From: DATCLS01 sp035296625
Lineage (GTDB): Bacteria; Actinomycetota; Acidimicrobiia; Acidimicrobiales; VFJN01
DNA: 64,000 nt
Direction: 5' to 3'
Assembly: GCA_035296625.1 (NCBI GenBank)
Contig: DATHAO010000015.1
Coordinates: 1 to 64,000, forward strand
A program made the translations under genes and the position numbers. Below, in pieces: positions 7,189 through 15,192 of this stretch. The notes beneath the pieces were generated by a model that saw only the letters and a list, made by a program, of their open reading frames with translations, made no database searches and was not told the DNA's origin. Numbering within the stretch: the first letter of the stretch is position 1; each line of letters starts with the position of its first letter.

Positions 7189-8700
7189 ATGACCGCGCCC
7201 GTGCCGCCCGCGCCGCAGGCCCCGGACCTCGCCGCCATCCCGGCGGCCTCCGGCCCGCACGAGCCGCTCACATCGGCCGGAGGCCCGCCGGCGTCGCCGC
7301 GGGCCTCGTCCCCTGTCGCGGGCGGCGGCACCGTTGCCCCATCCGCGCAGAGGACCCGACGGCTCGTGCGGGACGGCGGACCCTGGGTGACGCTGCTCTC
7401 CCCTGCCCCACCGGCCCGCGACGTCGCTGCGGGCGCGGATGGCGCCGACGCACCCGCGGCGGCGCTCGACGGCATGGTCCTGGCGGTGAAGGACCTCGTC
7501 GCCGTGGCGGGCGTGCCGCTGGGCGCCGGGTCGCGCAGCCGGGCCGGGGCGCCGCCCGAGCCCCGTGACGCCGCCGTCGTGGCCGCCCTCCGGGCGGCGG
7601 GAGCCACCGTCGCCGGCACGGTCGCGCTCCACGAGCTGGCCTTCGGCGTTTCCGGCGTGAACGACGAGCTCGGCTTCCCGCCGCATCCCGGCGACCCGGA
7701 CCGCATCCCCGGCGGGTCGTCGTCCGGGTCGGCGGTGGCGGTGGCCGACGGCTCATGCGACCTGGCCGTGGGCACCGACACGGGCGGGTCGGTCCGCATC
7801 CCCGCCGCCCTGTGCGGCGTCGTGGGGTTCAAGCCGGCCTTCGGCACGTACCGGCTGGACGGCGTGCTACCGCTCGCGCCCACCCTCGACCACCTGGGCC
7901 TGCTGGCCCGGGCGGTCGCGACCGTCGCCCGGGCGCACGCCGTCCTCACGGGGGAGCCGCCGTCCCGGCGCGCTCTGGTGACGGGATCGGTGGAGTCCCA
8001 ACCGATTCCGTCACCAGAGTCGGTGGGCATCGGCACGGAGGCCCGCCCCCCGCGGCTCGCCGTCGACCGGCGAGCCGTCGAGGCGGCCGAGCCGGTCGTG
8101 GCGACGGCCGTCGAGCGGACGCTGGCGGCGCTCGCCGACGCCGGTTGGGTCCTCGTCGACCTGGACGCCACGCCGGCAGGCGAGCGGTGGCCCGGCCCCG
8201 ACGACGTCTTCGCCGTGTCGACCACGATCCTGTTCGCCGAGGCGGCGGCCGTGCACCGCCGGCTGCTGGCGGCACCCGACGGCACCCGGGCGCTCGGCGA
8301 GGCCGTGGCCGCCCGCCTGCACCAGGGCGCGGCGATCCCGGCTGCGGAGCACGCGTCCGCCGTCGCCGCCGGCCGGGCCATGGCCGCCGACGCCCGCGCT
8401 GTGCTGGCCACGGTCGACGCCGTGGCCGGACCGGCCGTGCCGATCCTGGCTCCGACGATCGAGGCCGCCCGGTCCGATCCCACCCTGGCCCACACGCTCG
8501 TGTCCGGCACACGCCTCGGCAACGTGACGGGCGTCCCCGCGATCACCGTGCCCGTCCCCGGTGCGGACCTGCCCGTGGGGCTCCAGCTGCTCGCCGCCAC
8601 GAACGCCGCGGCTCTCGCCGCCGGGGCCGAGGTCGAGCGCGCCGCGGGCGCGCACGCGCGGCCGGAGGTCAGCCCAGGCGACCGAGGATCGTCGCGGTGA
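7189..8700 (+). CDS. Amidase signature family enzyme
   Basis: A 503-residue amidase signature enzyme. The catalytic triad is visible: Lys101 in LAVKDLV, the cis-Ser in GGSSSGSAVAVADG (about residue 177) and the nucleophile Ser201 in GTDTGGSVRIPAALCG. The core ends at about 490. Members hydrolyse amides (aryl-acylamidase, nylon-oligomer hydrolase, GatA). The first 60 residues are a Pro/Ala-rich extension. A 47-bp palindrome at 7973-8019 is inserted in frame and encodes a surface linker with SVESQP, after which the frame continues undisturbed. The start ATG overlaps an upstream short frame; a later start is possible because the extension is not conserved in the family. Confidence 0.85.
   Translation: MTAPVPPAPQAPDLAAIPAASGPHEPLTSAGGPPASPRASSPVAGGGTVAPSAQRTRRLVRDGGPWVTLLSPAPPARDVAAGADGADAPAAALDGMVLAVKDLVAVAGVPLGAGSRSRAGAPPEPRDAAVVAALRAAGATVAGTVALHELAFGVSGVNDELGFPPHPGDPDRIPGGSSSGSAVAVADGSCDLAVGTDTGGSVRIPAALCGVVGFKPAFGTYRLDGVLPLAPTLDHLGLLARAVATVARAHAVLTGEPPSRRALVTGSVESQPIPSPESVGIGTEARPPRLAVDRRAVEAAEPVVATAVERTLAALADAGWVLVDLDATPAGERWPGPDDVFAVSTTILFAEAAAVHRRLLAAPDGTRALGEAVAARLHQGAAIPAAEHASAVAAGRAMAADARAVLATVDAVAGPAVPILAPTIEAARSDPTLAHTLVSGTRLGNVTGVPAITVPVPGADLPVGLQLLAATNAAALAAGAEVERAAGAHARPEVSPGDRGSSR
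7973..8019. repeat. In-frame palindromic element, copy 1
   Basis: The left arm CTCTGGTGACGGGATCGG (7973-7990, then TGG) pairs with the right arm 7998-8019, whose reverse complement begins CTCTGGTGACGGAATCGG. About 19 of 20 positions pair, around a loop of a few bases. It lies inside the amidase gene and keeps the frame. A second copy with the same length and loop context lies in the double TetR gene at 31329-31367. Confidence 0.85.
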
Positions 8701-9022
8701 TCTTCTCGACGGCCGGCGAGCGGCCCGAGAGGCCGTGCACCCAGTCGGTGCAGCCGGTAGTCACGACCGTGCCGCCGGCGGTGTAGGTGCCGAGCGGTCG
8801 CGGCCCCGCCCTCAGCCGGCGGTGGGTCGCGCTGCGGACGTGCGGTCGCGGCCCCGGCCCTCCGCCGGGGTGCGCTTCGAGAAGGGGCGTCAGCGCATCG
8901 AGCCGGTCCGACGTGCACGGGAAGCTGCGGGACACGCCGATCTCCCAGCCGACGTCCTTCGTGAGGCCCGTCGGCGTGGCCGTGCCGGCGGGGTCGGCAC
9001 CCTCGGTGGCGGGAGACGGCAT
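8669..9022 (-). pseudogene. Chimeric remnant: SRPBCC-like N-terminus joined to dimethylformamidase-like C-terminus
   Basis: An open frame of 117 codons that looks like two gene ends joined. Residues about 17-45 (KDVGWEIGVSRSFPCTSDRL) resemble the first strand of an SRPBCC-type protein. The last 40 residues (TYTAGGTVVTTGCTDWVHGL, then RSPAVEKITATILGRLG) resemble the extreme C-terminus of the N,N-dimethylformamidase large-subunit family, where TDW..GL precedes a final helix. The sequence between is Pro/Arg-rich and unconvincing. The 3' end overlaps the amidase stop by 32 bases. I read it as a deletion scar rather than a working gene; both assignments rest on memory of the families. Confidence 0.35.
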
Positions 9023-9059
9023 CGCTGGTCCACTCGGTCGACTCGGCTCGCTCGGGTCC

Positions 9060-9452
9060 TCAGACGGCGGCGACGGCGTCGACCTCGACCAGGAACTCGG
9101 GGCTGGCCAGGCCGGCGACCACGTGGACGGTGATGGCCGGGGGGAGATCGGACGGGTCCCACACCTCCTGGAAGGCGCCGAAGCCCTCGTAGACCGAGTG
9201 GCCGTCGACCACGGCGATGGACCAGCGGACGATGTCGGCGAGGGTGGCACCCTCGGCCGCGAGGACGCTGGCGAGGTTGCGGAACGCCTGCCTGGCCTGC
9301 TCACCAACCGTGTCGCCGACGACCTTGCCGTCGGCGCCGACCCCGTTCTGCCCACCGACGTAGATCGTCTTCGCGGGAGCCTCGACGACCACGGCCTGGC
9401 TGAAGGCAGGGCTCCGGGGCATGCCCTCGGGATTCACGTGCCGGACGCTCAT
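9060..9452 (-). CDS. RidA/YjgF family protein (enamine/imine deaminase type)
   Basis: A 130-residue single-domain RidA-family protein. It has AFSQAVVVEAPAKTIYVGGQ, the helix TVGEQARQAFRNLASVLAAEG, then LADIVRWSIAVVDG and the C-terminal TVHVVAGLASPEFLVEVDAV. Trimeric RidA proteins hydrolyse reactive enamine/imine intermediates. The usual active-site Arg of true RidA lies in a segment that reads HVVAGLA here, so a divergent subfamily (Rid4-7) is more likely. The ATG at 9452 is the natural start. It stands alone, downstream of a 250-base spacer on the minus strand. Confidence 0.85.
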   Translation of the reverse strand: MSVRHVNPEGMPRSPAFSQAVVVEAPAKTIYVGGQNGVGADGKVVGDTVGEQARQAFRNLASVLAAEGATLADIVRWSIAVVDGHSVYEGFGAFQEVWDPSDLPPAITVHVVAGLASPEFLVEVDAVAAV

Positions 9453-9703
9453 GCAGCCAGTTGTACCCACCGCTCCGCCGGCAGGACGACGGTGGGTGCG
9501 GGCTGCGCTCGACGTGAACGTCACCCACGGGACCACGGTCGTGGTCGTGAGGAGCGGCACGCAGGACCTCCGGTCCCGGCGTTGCGGCAGCACCTCCACC
9601 CGTCCGCGCCGTCCGGCCGGTCGACCCGTCGGGCCACGGCTGCGCCTGTCGGGGCCATCTCTAAGCCCCGGCGAGCCGCCGGGCGGGAACTAGCGTCCGG
9701 GAC
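9453..9703. other. Divergent intergenic region (RidA / F420 LLM gene)
   Basis: The region holds the promoter of the plus-strand LLM gene: a TAGCGT box at 9691-9696 stands 7 nt before the GTG start, with no Shine-Dalgarno motif, which fits a leaderless transcript. No other gene is seen. Confidence 0.5.
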
Positions 9704-10738
9704 GTGACCGCCCTTCCCGGCGCCGGTGATGCCGTGGCGCCCCGTCGCGCTCCCGACGGGGCGGGGCGACCGCTCCTGCTCGTGGGCCTGCCGGCGGGCA
9801 CAGCGCCGGGTGCCGGCGAACCCCGGGCGCTCGTGCGGATCGGGCGGGCGGTGGAGCACGCCGGGCTCGACGGCGTCGTCATCTCCGACCACGTCACGAT
9901 CGGTCCCCGGCTCGACCGCTACCCCTGGGGCCCGTTCCCGTTCCCGGCCGACGCCCCGTGGCCCGAGCCGCTGACCGTGCTCACGGCCATCGCCGCCGCG
10001 ACCGAGCGGATCCTGCTCACGACCGGCGTGCTGGTCGTCCCCCTGCGGCCGGCGGCCCTGCTGGCCAAGACGGTGGCGACGCTCGACCGCCTGGCACCGG
10101 GCCGGCTCGAGCTGGGCGTGGGCACCGGCTGGCAGGAGGAGGAGTTCGCCGCCCAGGGCCTCGACCACGCCCGCCGGGGCGCGATGCTCACGGACCACGT
10201 GGGCGCCTGCCGAGCCCTGTGGACCGACAGCCCGGCCCGCTTCGCGTCGGCGTCGGTGACGTTCGACGAGCTGTGGTGCGAGCCGCGGCCCACGTCGACC
10301 GGCGGGCCGCCGCTGCTGTTCTCGGGTTCCCTCACGGCCCGGAACCGGGACCGCATCGTGGCCCTGGGCGACGGCTGGATCCCGATCATGGGCGCCACGC
10401 CCGCCGACATCGCCACCGGCACCGCCGGGCTGCGCGAGGCGCTGGCCCTCGCCGGGCGGGACCCGGCGGGCCTGCGGGTACGCGCCCCGCTGACGGTCCA
10501 CCGCGGGGCCGGCGACGTCGAGGGCGCCCGCGCAGGCGCAGCCGGCGACGCCCGCGGTCGGCCCGACATGGGGGCCACGCTGGCCGGGGCGTCCGATCTG
10601 GTTGCGGCCGGCGCCACCGAGGTCACCATCCCGCTCGTCGCCCTGCCGGGCGCGCACACCGGCGACCCCGGAGCGCAGGCCGACGCCCTCGCCGACCTGG
10701 CCGCCCGCTGGCGCGCCGAGGCCCCCGCGCCGGCCTGA
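9704..10738 (+). CDS. F420-dependent LLM-class oxidoreductase (TIGR03619-like)
   Basis: A 344-residue luciferase-like (TIM-barrel) oxidoreductase. Family landmarks are GLDGVVISDHVTIG near residue 55, ITAAATERILLTTGVLVVPL-type sequence at about residue 100, the cofactor-region helix PAALLAKTVATLDRLAPGRL, and GVGTGWQEEEFAAQGLD. These fit the F420-dependent TIGR03619 group rather than flavin luciferases. The substrate is unknown. The gene ends 8 bases before the convergent ThDP-like gene. The GTG start follows a TAGCGT box. Confidence 0.87.
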   Translation: MTALPGAGDAVAPRRAPDGAGRPLLLVGLPAGTAPGAGEPRALVRIGRAVEHAGLDGVVISDHVTIGPRLDRYPWGPFPFPADAPWPEPLTVLTAIAAATERILLTTGVLVVPLRPAALLAKTVATLDRLAPGRLELGVGTGWQEEEFAAQGLDHARRGAMLTDHVGACRALWTDSPARFASASVTFDELWCEPRPTSTGGPPLLFSGSLTARNRDRIVALGDGWIPIMGATPADIATGTAGLREALALAGRDPAGLRVRAPLTVHRGAGDVEGARAGAAGDARGRPDMGATLAGASDLVAAGATEVTIPLVALPGAHTGDPGAQADALADLAARWRAEAPAPA

Positions 10739-10745
10739 GCCGCGC

Positions 10746-12593
10746 TCACGACCGCTCCGAACCCGGGCGCCAGGCCACGATCTCGCCGGCCACCTCGATC
10801 ATCTGCGCGAGCTGGCCGGCGTCCGTGGCGACGTCGAGGGTGACGGGTCGCTCCCCGGCCAGCGCCCGCCCCAGCCGCTCGCCGTGCGCCGTGGCGTCGA
10901 GCGCCGGCCCGTCGGCGCACCACCGCTCGACGGGCACCGCGACGCCCAGCCGGGCGGCGGCCTCGACCACGCTCGCCGTGGCCTCGCCCGGTGCGATCGA
11001 CTCTCGCCCACCGATGCCGTCGCGCCGCCGACCCGACCCCCGGATCCGGCCACCGCCGTCCGAGCCGGCGCCGGTGGTCGCCGTGGTGGCGACGGCCTCT
11101 CCCCGGGCGCCGGCCGTGGTCAAGGCCGGGACGCCCGATCCCCCGACACCGGAGGCGGCCGCCGAGGCGGCCCCGCGCTCCCCCCCGATGCCGGATGTCG
11201 CCGGTGTGGCGATCGGCAGGCTCGCGGGCCCAGCACGCGGGTCGGCGTCCACGACTGCGAGGGCGGCGCGGCCGGGCCGACGGAGGCGGGCGACGGCCAC
11301 GCAGGCGGCGGCCAGTCCGGCGGCGTCGGCGCGGGCAGGCACGACCGCGCCACCGAGGCCCGTGGTGGCGAACGTGCGCGCCACCCAGTACCCGGCGGTC
11401 CCGGGGTCCGCGGCCACCAGGCCGTCGGTTCCCGTCGCCCTCCCGTAGGCCAGGGTGACCTGGCTGGGGGCCAGCGGCGCCCCGGTGCGGCGCCAGCCGT
11501 CCTGGGTGACGCGGGCCAGGCCGGCCCGAAGGGGCGGCACGGCCAGCTCCAGCCGCGGCCGGCCCCACAGCTGGGCCACGGGCCCCAGAGCCCCCGGCGC
11601 CAGCGTCACCACCGCTACGCCGAGCGCGTCCAGACCGGGGGTCTCACGCGGGTCGAGGCCGGCGGCGACGATCACGTCGGCCTCCGCCAGGCCCCCCCGG
11701 GCGAGGTCGTGGGCCTGCAGGCCGACCGTGGCCCAGTGGTGGCGGCTCCGCCAGTCGAACACCCCCTTCGCACCCCAGGTGTTCAGCACCCCGAGGCTGC
11801 CGGCCGCCGCCAACGCGTGCAGGCCCGGCACCAGCGCGGGCTCGGCCACGCCGGGACCGACGAGGAGCACCGGCGCCCGCGCCCCGCGCAGCCGGTCGAC
11901 CACGGCGGGATCGGGCTCGACCCAGCGGTCCACCGGGTCGGGACGGTCCGGCAGTCGGTCGGCGACGGCGCGCTCCGGGTCGAGGCCCAGCCTGAGGGCA
12001 ACGAGGCCTCGGCCCGCCCGCAGCCGCCGCTCGACCTCCCGCCAGGCCCCAACCAGGGCGTCGTCGTCGTCGATCGCCACGGCCCCGGACTCGGCGCCCC
12101 CCACCGTCCCCACCGCCCCGGGATCGGCACCGCCCCCGGGCTCCACCGTCCCGGACTCGGCACCGCCCAACAAGCCCGCCCCGGACCCCACCGTCCCGGC
12201 CTCGGCACGGCCCACCGACCCCACCGCCCCGGCCTCGGGCTCCCTGGTCCCGGCCTCGGCACCGCCCCCGGGCTCCACCGTCCCGGGATCGAGACCGGCC
12301 GCCGACCCCATCGCCGGGCTGGCCGAGGCCCACCCCGCGGGCGGGCCGGGCGGGGTGATGGCGGCCCTGCGGTCGAGGATCGTGAGGGCGCCCGCGCCGT
12401 GGTGGACGGCGCACCGGGTCCGCGCCACGAGCAGATGGGCCTCGGCGAAGAGGCCTACCACACCCGCGGGCACGTCCACGACCGGGACGCCGGCGAGCGG
12501 CGCGCCGTACACCGTCTCCACGCCGAGTGCCGCCAGGCCCCGACGGACCAGGTCGCCGGCCCTGACCGGTGCACCGCTCTGGAGGTCGCTCAC
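10746..12593 (-). CDS. Degenerate thiamine-diphosphate enzyme-like protein with low-complexity insertions
   Basis: A 615-residue protein related to acetolactate-synthase-type ThDP enzymes. Residues about 1-75 match the N-terminal pyrimidine domain (LVRRGLAALGVETVYGAPLA, then VVGLFAEAHLLVARTRCAVH). Residues 235-330 match the central domain (ARAPVLLVGPGVAEPALVPG, LGVLNTWGAKGVFDWRSRH). The C-terminal half should carry the ThDP-binding GDG...NN motif, but none is visible; instead it has Gly/Ala-rich stretches. A repetitive insertion (EPGGGAEAGTREPEAGAVG and similar) occupies about residues 100-170. The catalytic Glu of the first domain is present in FAEAHLL at best. It is probably not a normal ThDP enzyme, perhaps a regulatory or decaying paralogue. 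It is the last gene of the minus-strand acyl-CoA run. Confidence 0.65.
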   Translation of the reverse strand: MSDLQSGAPVRAGDLVRRGLAALGVETVYGAPLAGVPVVDVPAGVVGLFAEAHLLVARTRCAVHHGAGALTILDRRAAITPPGPPAGWASASPAMGSAAGLDPGTVEPGGGAEAGTREPEAGAVGSVGRAEAGTVGSGAGLLGGAESGTVEPGGGADPGAVGTVGGAESGAVAIDDDDALVGAWREVERRLRAGRGLVALRLGLDPERAVADRLPDRPDPVDRWVEPDPAVVDRLRGARAPVLLVGPGVAEPALVPGLHALAAAGSLGVLNTWGAKGVFDWRSRHHWATVGLQAHDLARGGLAEADVIVAAGLDPRETPGLDALGVAVVTLAPGALGPVAQLWGRPRLELAVPPLRAGLARVTQDGWRRTGAPLAPSQVTLAYGRATGTDGLVAADPGTAGYWVARTFATTGLGGAVVPARADAAGLAAACVAVARLRRPGRAALAVVDADPRAGPASLPIATPATSGIGGERGAASAAASGVGGSGVPALTTAGARGEAVATTATTGAGSDGGGRIRGSGRRRDGIGGRESIAPGEATASVVEAAARLGVAVPVERWCADGPALDATAHGERLGRALAGERPVTLDVATDAGQLAQMIEVAGEIVAWRPGSERS

Positions 12594-12797
12594 GCCGGCC
12601 GCCCACCGCGAACCGGGGAGCGTCGTGGTTGCCTAGTGACCGCGTCGCTCCCCGGAACGAGGGGAATCGGCGAAAACGACGGCACGGCCCTCCGCCTACA
12701 GCGTCGCGGCCACGACGTCGACCGTCCTGGCCGCGCCGTGGCCGTGTCGCTCCCTGGAACGAGGGTGGTCGGCGGCAACGACGGCACGGCGCGCGGC
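12594..12797. repeat. Direct repeat duplicating the 3' end of the upstream dehydrogenase gene
   Basis: Two copies of an 80-base sequence, 12644-12724 and 12746-12826, are about 86 % identical with a period of 102 bases. The second copy contains the last codons and stop of the dehydrogenase gene (IDVLAATL then stop); the first encodes a similar VDVVAATL then stop downstream of it. Both begin with GTCGCTCC and contain AACGACGGCACGG. Confidence 0.8.
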
Positions 12798-13994
12798 CTA
12801 CAACGTCGCGGCCAAGACGTCGATGGCGGCGTCGGCGGACCCGAACGCCGTATCGAGCACGAGGGCCCGCTTGAGGAACAGGTGGGCGTCGAGCTCCCAC
12901 GTGTAGCCCATGCCGCCGTGCACCTGGACGCAGGTCTTGCCGCTCCCCACCGACGCCGCCCCGGCCACGATGCGAGCGGCGGCCACGGCCCAGTCCACCT
13001 CGCCGCCGGCGACCGCCACGGCCGAGGGTGCGGCGAGCGCCTCGTCGAGGACCACGGCGGCCGACCACACGGCCGACCGCGCCACCTCGACGGCCGTGTG
13101 GGCGTCGGCCAGGAGGTGCTTGAGCGACTGGAAGCTCCCGATCTCGCGGCCGAACTGGCGGCGCTCCTTGGCGTAGGCCGTGGCGAGCTGCAGCGCTCCC
13201 TCGCCGAGGCCCACCTGCAGGGCGGCGGTGAGCAGCGAGCCGGTCCGCCGCCAGGTCGCCGCGGCCGCCGCGTCGCCGACCGGCGTGCCGCCGTCGAGCC
13301 TCGGGACCCGGTGCACCGGCGTGAGCGGGTCGAGCGGCCGGGGGAGGGCCGCCGCCCCCGCCAGCACCGTCGGGGCGTCGAGCAGACGGACGCTGTCACC
13401 CTCGAGAACCACCAGCTGGTCGAGGCCGGCCAGATGCTCCACCAGCGCCGGCGCCGCGTCATCGACGACTCCGACCACGACCTCTCCGGACGCGGCGCCG
13501 CCCGGGAGCCCGGCGATCCCCGACCCGGGCCCGGAACCGCCGGGGAGCCCCGACCCGGGCCCGGAACCGCCGGGGAGCCCCGACCCGGACCCGGAACCGC
13601 CGGGGAGCCCCGACCCGGACCCTGGACCGTCGGCGGGGCCGGATTCGGATCCCGCACGGGCGACCGCAGCCGGTCCGCCGGCGTGATCGTCGAGCCTGCC
13701 ACCGAGGAGGGCGGCGGCGAGCGCCGTCGCGACCACGGGGCCCGGGACGGCCGCCCGGCCCAGCTCCTCGGCCACGAGCACGGCGTCGGCCCAGCCTAGG
13801 CCCACCCCGCCGGAGGCCTCGGGCACGGTCAGCGAGAACACGCCCATCTCGGCCAGCGCCCGCCACAGGTGGCGGTCGACGGCCCCGGGCCGGTCGGCGC
13901 ACGCCCGGCGGGCCTCGGGGGTGACCCGGGATTCCAGGAAGCGCCGCAGCTCGTCGCGCAGCGCCGCCTGCTCGTCGGTGGGTTCCAGGTCCAT
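12798..13994 (-). CDS. Acyl-CoA dehydrogenase (small-subunit type) with tandem-repeat insertion
   Basis: A 398-residue acyl-CoA dehydrogenase. It starts MDLEPTDEQAALRDELRRFL and carries C-terminal-domain landmarks YAKERRQFGREIGSFQSLKH, then VQVHGGMGYTWELDAHLFLKR. The middle beta domain is interrupted by residues about 113-155, four copies of a 10-residue unit (GLPGGSGSGS) encoded by 30-bp tandem repeats at 13517-13640. Together with the neighbouring dehydrogenase (13999-15192) it probably forms an alpha2beta2 heterotetramer, as for actinobacterial steroid FadE pairs; this is inference from adjacency. Its 3' end lies within a direct repeat. Confidence 0.85.
   Translation of the reverse strand: MDLEPTDEQAALRDELRRFLESRVTPEARRACADRPGAVDRHLWRALAEMGVFSLTVPEASGGVGLGWADAVLVAEELGRAAVPGPVVATALAAALLGGRLDDHAGGPAAVARAGSESGPADGPGSGSGLPGGSGSGSGLPGGSGPGSGLPGGSGPGSGIAGLPGGAASGEVVVGVVDDAAPALVEHLAGLDQLVVLEGDSVRLLDAPTVLAGAAALPRPLDPLTPVHRVPRLDGGTPVGDAAAAATWRRTGSLLTAALQVGLGEGALQLATAYAKERRQFGREIGSFQSLKHLLADAHTAVEVARSAVWSAAVVLDEALAAPSAVAVAGGEVDWAVAAARIVAGAASVGSGKTCVQVHGGMGYTWELDAHLFLKRALVLDTAFGSADAAIDVLAATL
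13517..13640. repeat. 30-bp coding tandem repeat in acyl-CoA dehydrogenase
   Basis: About four units of CGACCCGGGCCCGGAACCGC plus ten further bases, nearly identical, each encoding ten residues (GLPGGSGPGS type) on the minus strand. The unit length is a multiple of three, so the frame is kept. Confidence 0.85.
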
Positions 13995-13998
13995 CGGC

Positions 13999-15192
13999 TC
14001 AGCGCTCCTTTGGCAGGCCGAGCACCCGCTCGCCCACGATGTTGCGTTGGATCTGGGACGTGCCGGCGGCGATCGACAGCGACAGCGCGTACAGCGTCTG
14101 CTCGACGTGGTCTAGCGACGACAGGTCCACCGGGTCGTCGAAGGCCAGGCCCGCGCGGTCGAGCAGGCGCATCGTCACCTCGCCGAGCCGGTCCCGGGTC
14201 CCGTGGTAGGCGAGCTTGAAGACCGATCCGCCGAACCCCGCCACCACGCCCCGCTGGGCCCGGGTCACGTTGCGCCGGGTCAGCGCCCACAAGGCGTCGA
14301 GCTCGGCGGCCACGATCGCCAGCTCCCGCCGGATGCCGGCATCGCCCCACGCCGGCCCACCCGTGCCCCGGCGCTCGACCTTGCGGGCGATCGTCGCCAG
14401 GTCGGTGACCAGCTGCATCGACCTCAGCAGCTCGCTCACGAACGCCGTGCCCCGCTCGAAGCCGAACGTGACCATCGCGACCCGCCAGCCGTCGTTCTCG
14501 TCGCCCACCCGGTTCGCCACCGGGATGCGCACCTCGTCGAGGAACATCTCGGCGAACTCCGTCACGCCGGTGAGCGTCCGGAGCGGGCGGATGTCGATGC
14601 CGGGCGCGTCCATCGGCATGATCAGCCACGTGATCCCCGCGTGCTTGCGGACGTCGGGATCGGTGCGGACCAGCAGCTCGCAGTAGTCGGCCACGTGCGC
14701 GTGCGACGTCCAGATCTTCTGGCCCGTGACGACGTACTCGACGCCGTCACGCACGGCCCGCGTGCGCAGCGAGGCGAGGTCGGAGCCGGCCTCGGGCTCG
14801 CTGAACCCCTGGCACCACACGTGGTCGCCCCGGAGGATGCCGGGCAGATGGGCGGCCTGCTGCTCGGGCGTGCCCTCGGCGATCAGCGTGGGCCCGGCGT
14901 GCAGCGTGCCCACGAAGTTGCAGCCCACGTACGGCGCCCGGGCCCGCTCGGTCTCCTCGAGGTAGATCAGCTCGAGGCTCGGGCTCGTCCCCCGGCCGCC
15001 GTAGGCCGCGGGCCAGGCGATGCCCGCGTACCCGGCGTCGTGCAGGCGTCTCTGCCAGCCGGTGTCGTAGGCCCTCTTGGCCGGCCAGTCCTCGGTGGAG
15101 GGCGGCGGCGGAAGCGTGGGCAGCACGTCGGAGAGCCAGGCCCGCAGCTCGGACCGGAAGGCCGCCTCCTCGGGCGTGTCACGCAGTCTCAC
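13999..15192 (-). CDS. Acyl-CoA dehydrogenase (FAD-binding large-subunit type)
   Basis: A 397-residue acyl-CoA dehydrogenase. It has the N-terminal helix EEAAFRSELRAWLSDVLPTL, the FAD-contact motif HVWCQGFSEPEAGSDLASLR, then VTGQKIWTSHAHVADYC, and the C-terminal GTSQIQRNIVGERVLGLPKE. Enzymes of this shape act on bulky acyl-CoAs such as steroid side chains and pair with a smaller partner; the partner candidate is the next gene downstream (12798-13994). The GTG start at 15192 overlaps the ligase stop (GTGA), which indicates translational coupling in one operon. Confidence 0.9.
   Translation of the reverse strand: MRLRDTPEEAAFRSELRAWLSDVLPTLPPPPSTEDWPAKRAYDTGWQRRLHDAGYAGIAWPAAYGGRGTSPSLELIYLEETERARAPYVGCNFVGTLHAGPTLIAEGTPEQQAAHLPGILRGDHVWCQGFSEPEAGSDLASLRTRAVRDGVEYVVTGQKIWTSHAHVADYCELLVRTDPDVRKHAGITWLIMPMDAPGIDIRPLRTLTGVTEFAEMFLDEVRIPVANRVGDENDGWRVAMVTFGFERGTAFVSELLRSMQLVTDLATIARKVERRGTGGPAWGDAGIRRELAIVAAELDALWALTRRNVTRAQRGVVAGFGGSVFKLAYHGTRDRLGEVTMRLLDRAGLAFDDPVDLSSLDHVEQTLYALSLSIAAGTSQIQRNIVGERVLGLPKER

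Noticed and set aside
6980..7192. Small plus-strand gene before the amidase
   Set aside because: The composition is Pro/Arg/Ala-rich with no recognisable features; only its last 21 codons might be a leader.
12638..12830. Insertion-sequence remnant
   Set aside because: No terminal inverted repeats, target duplication or transposase similarity; the copies derive from the adjacent gene.
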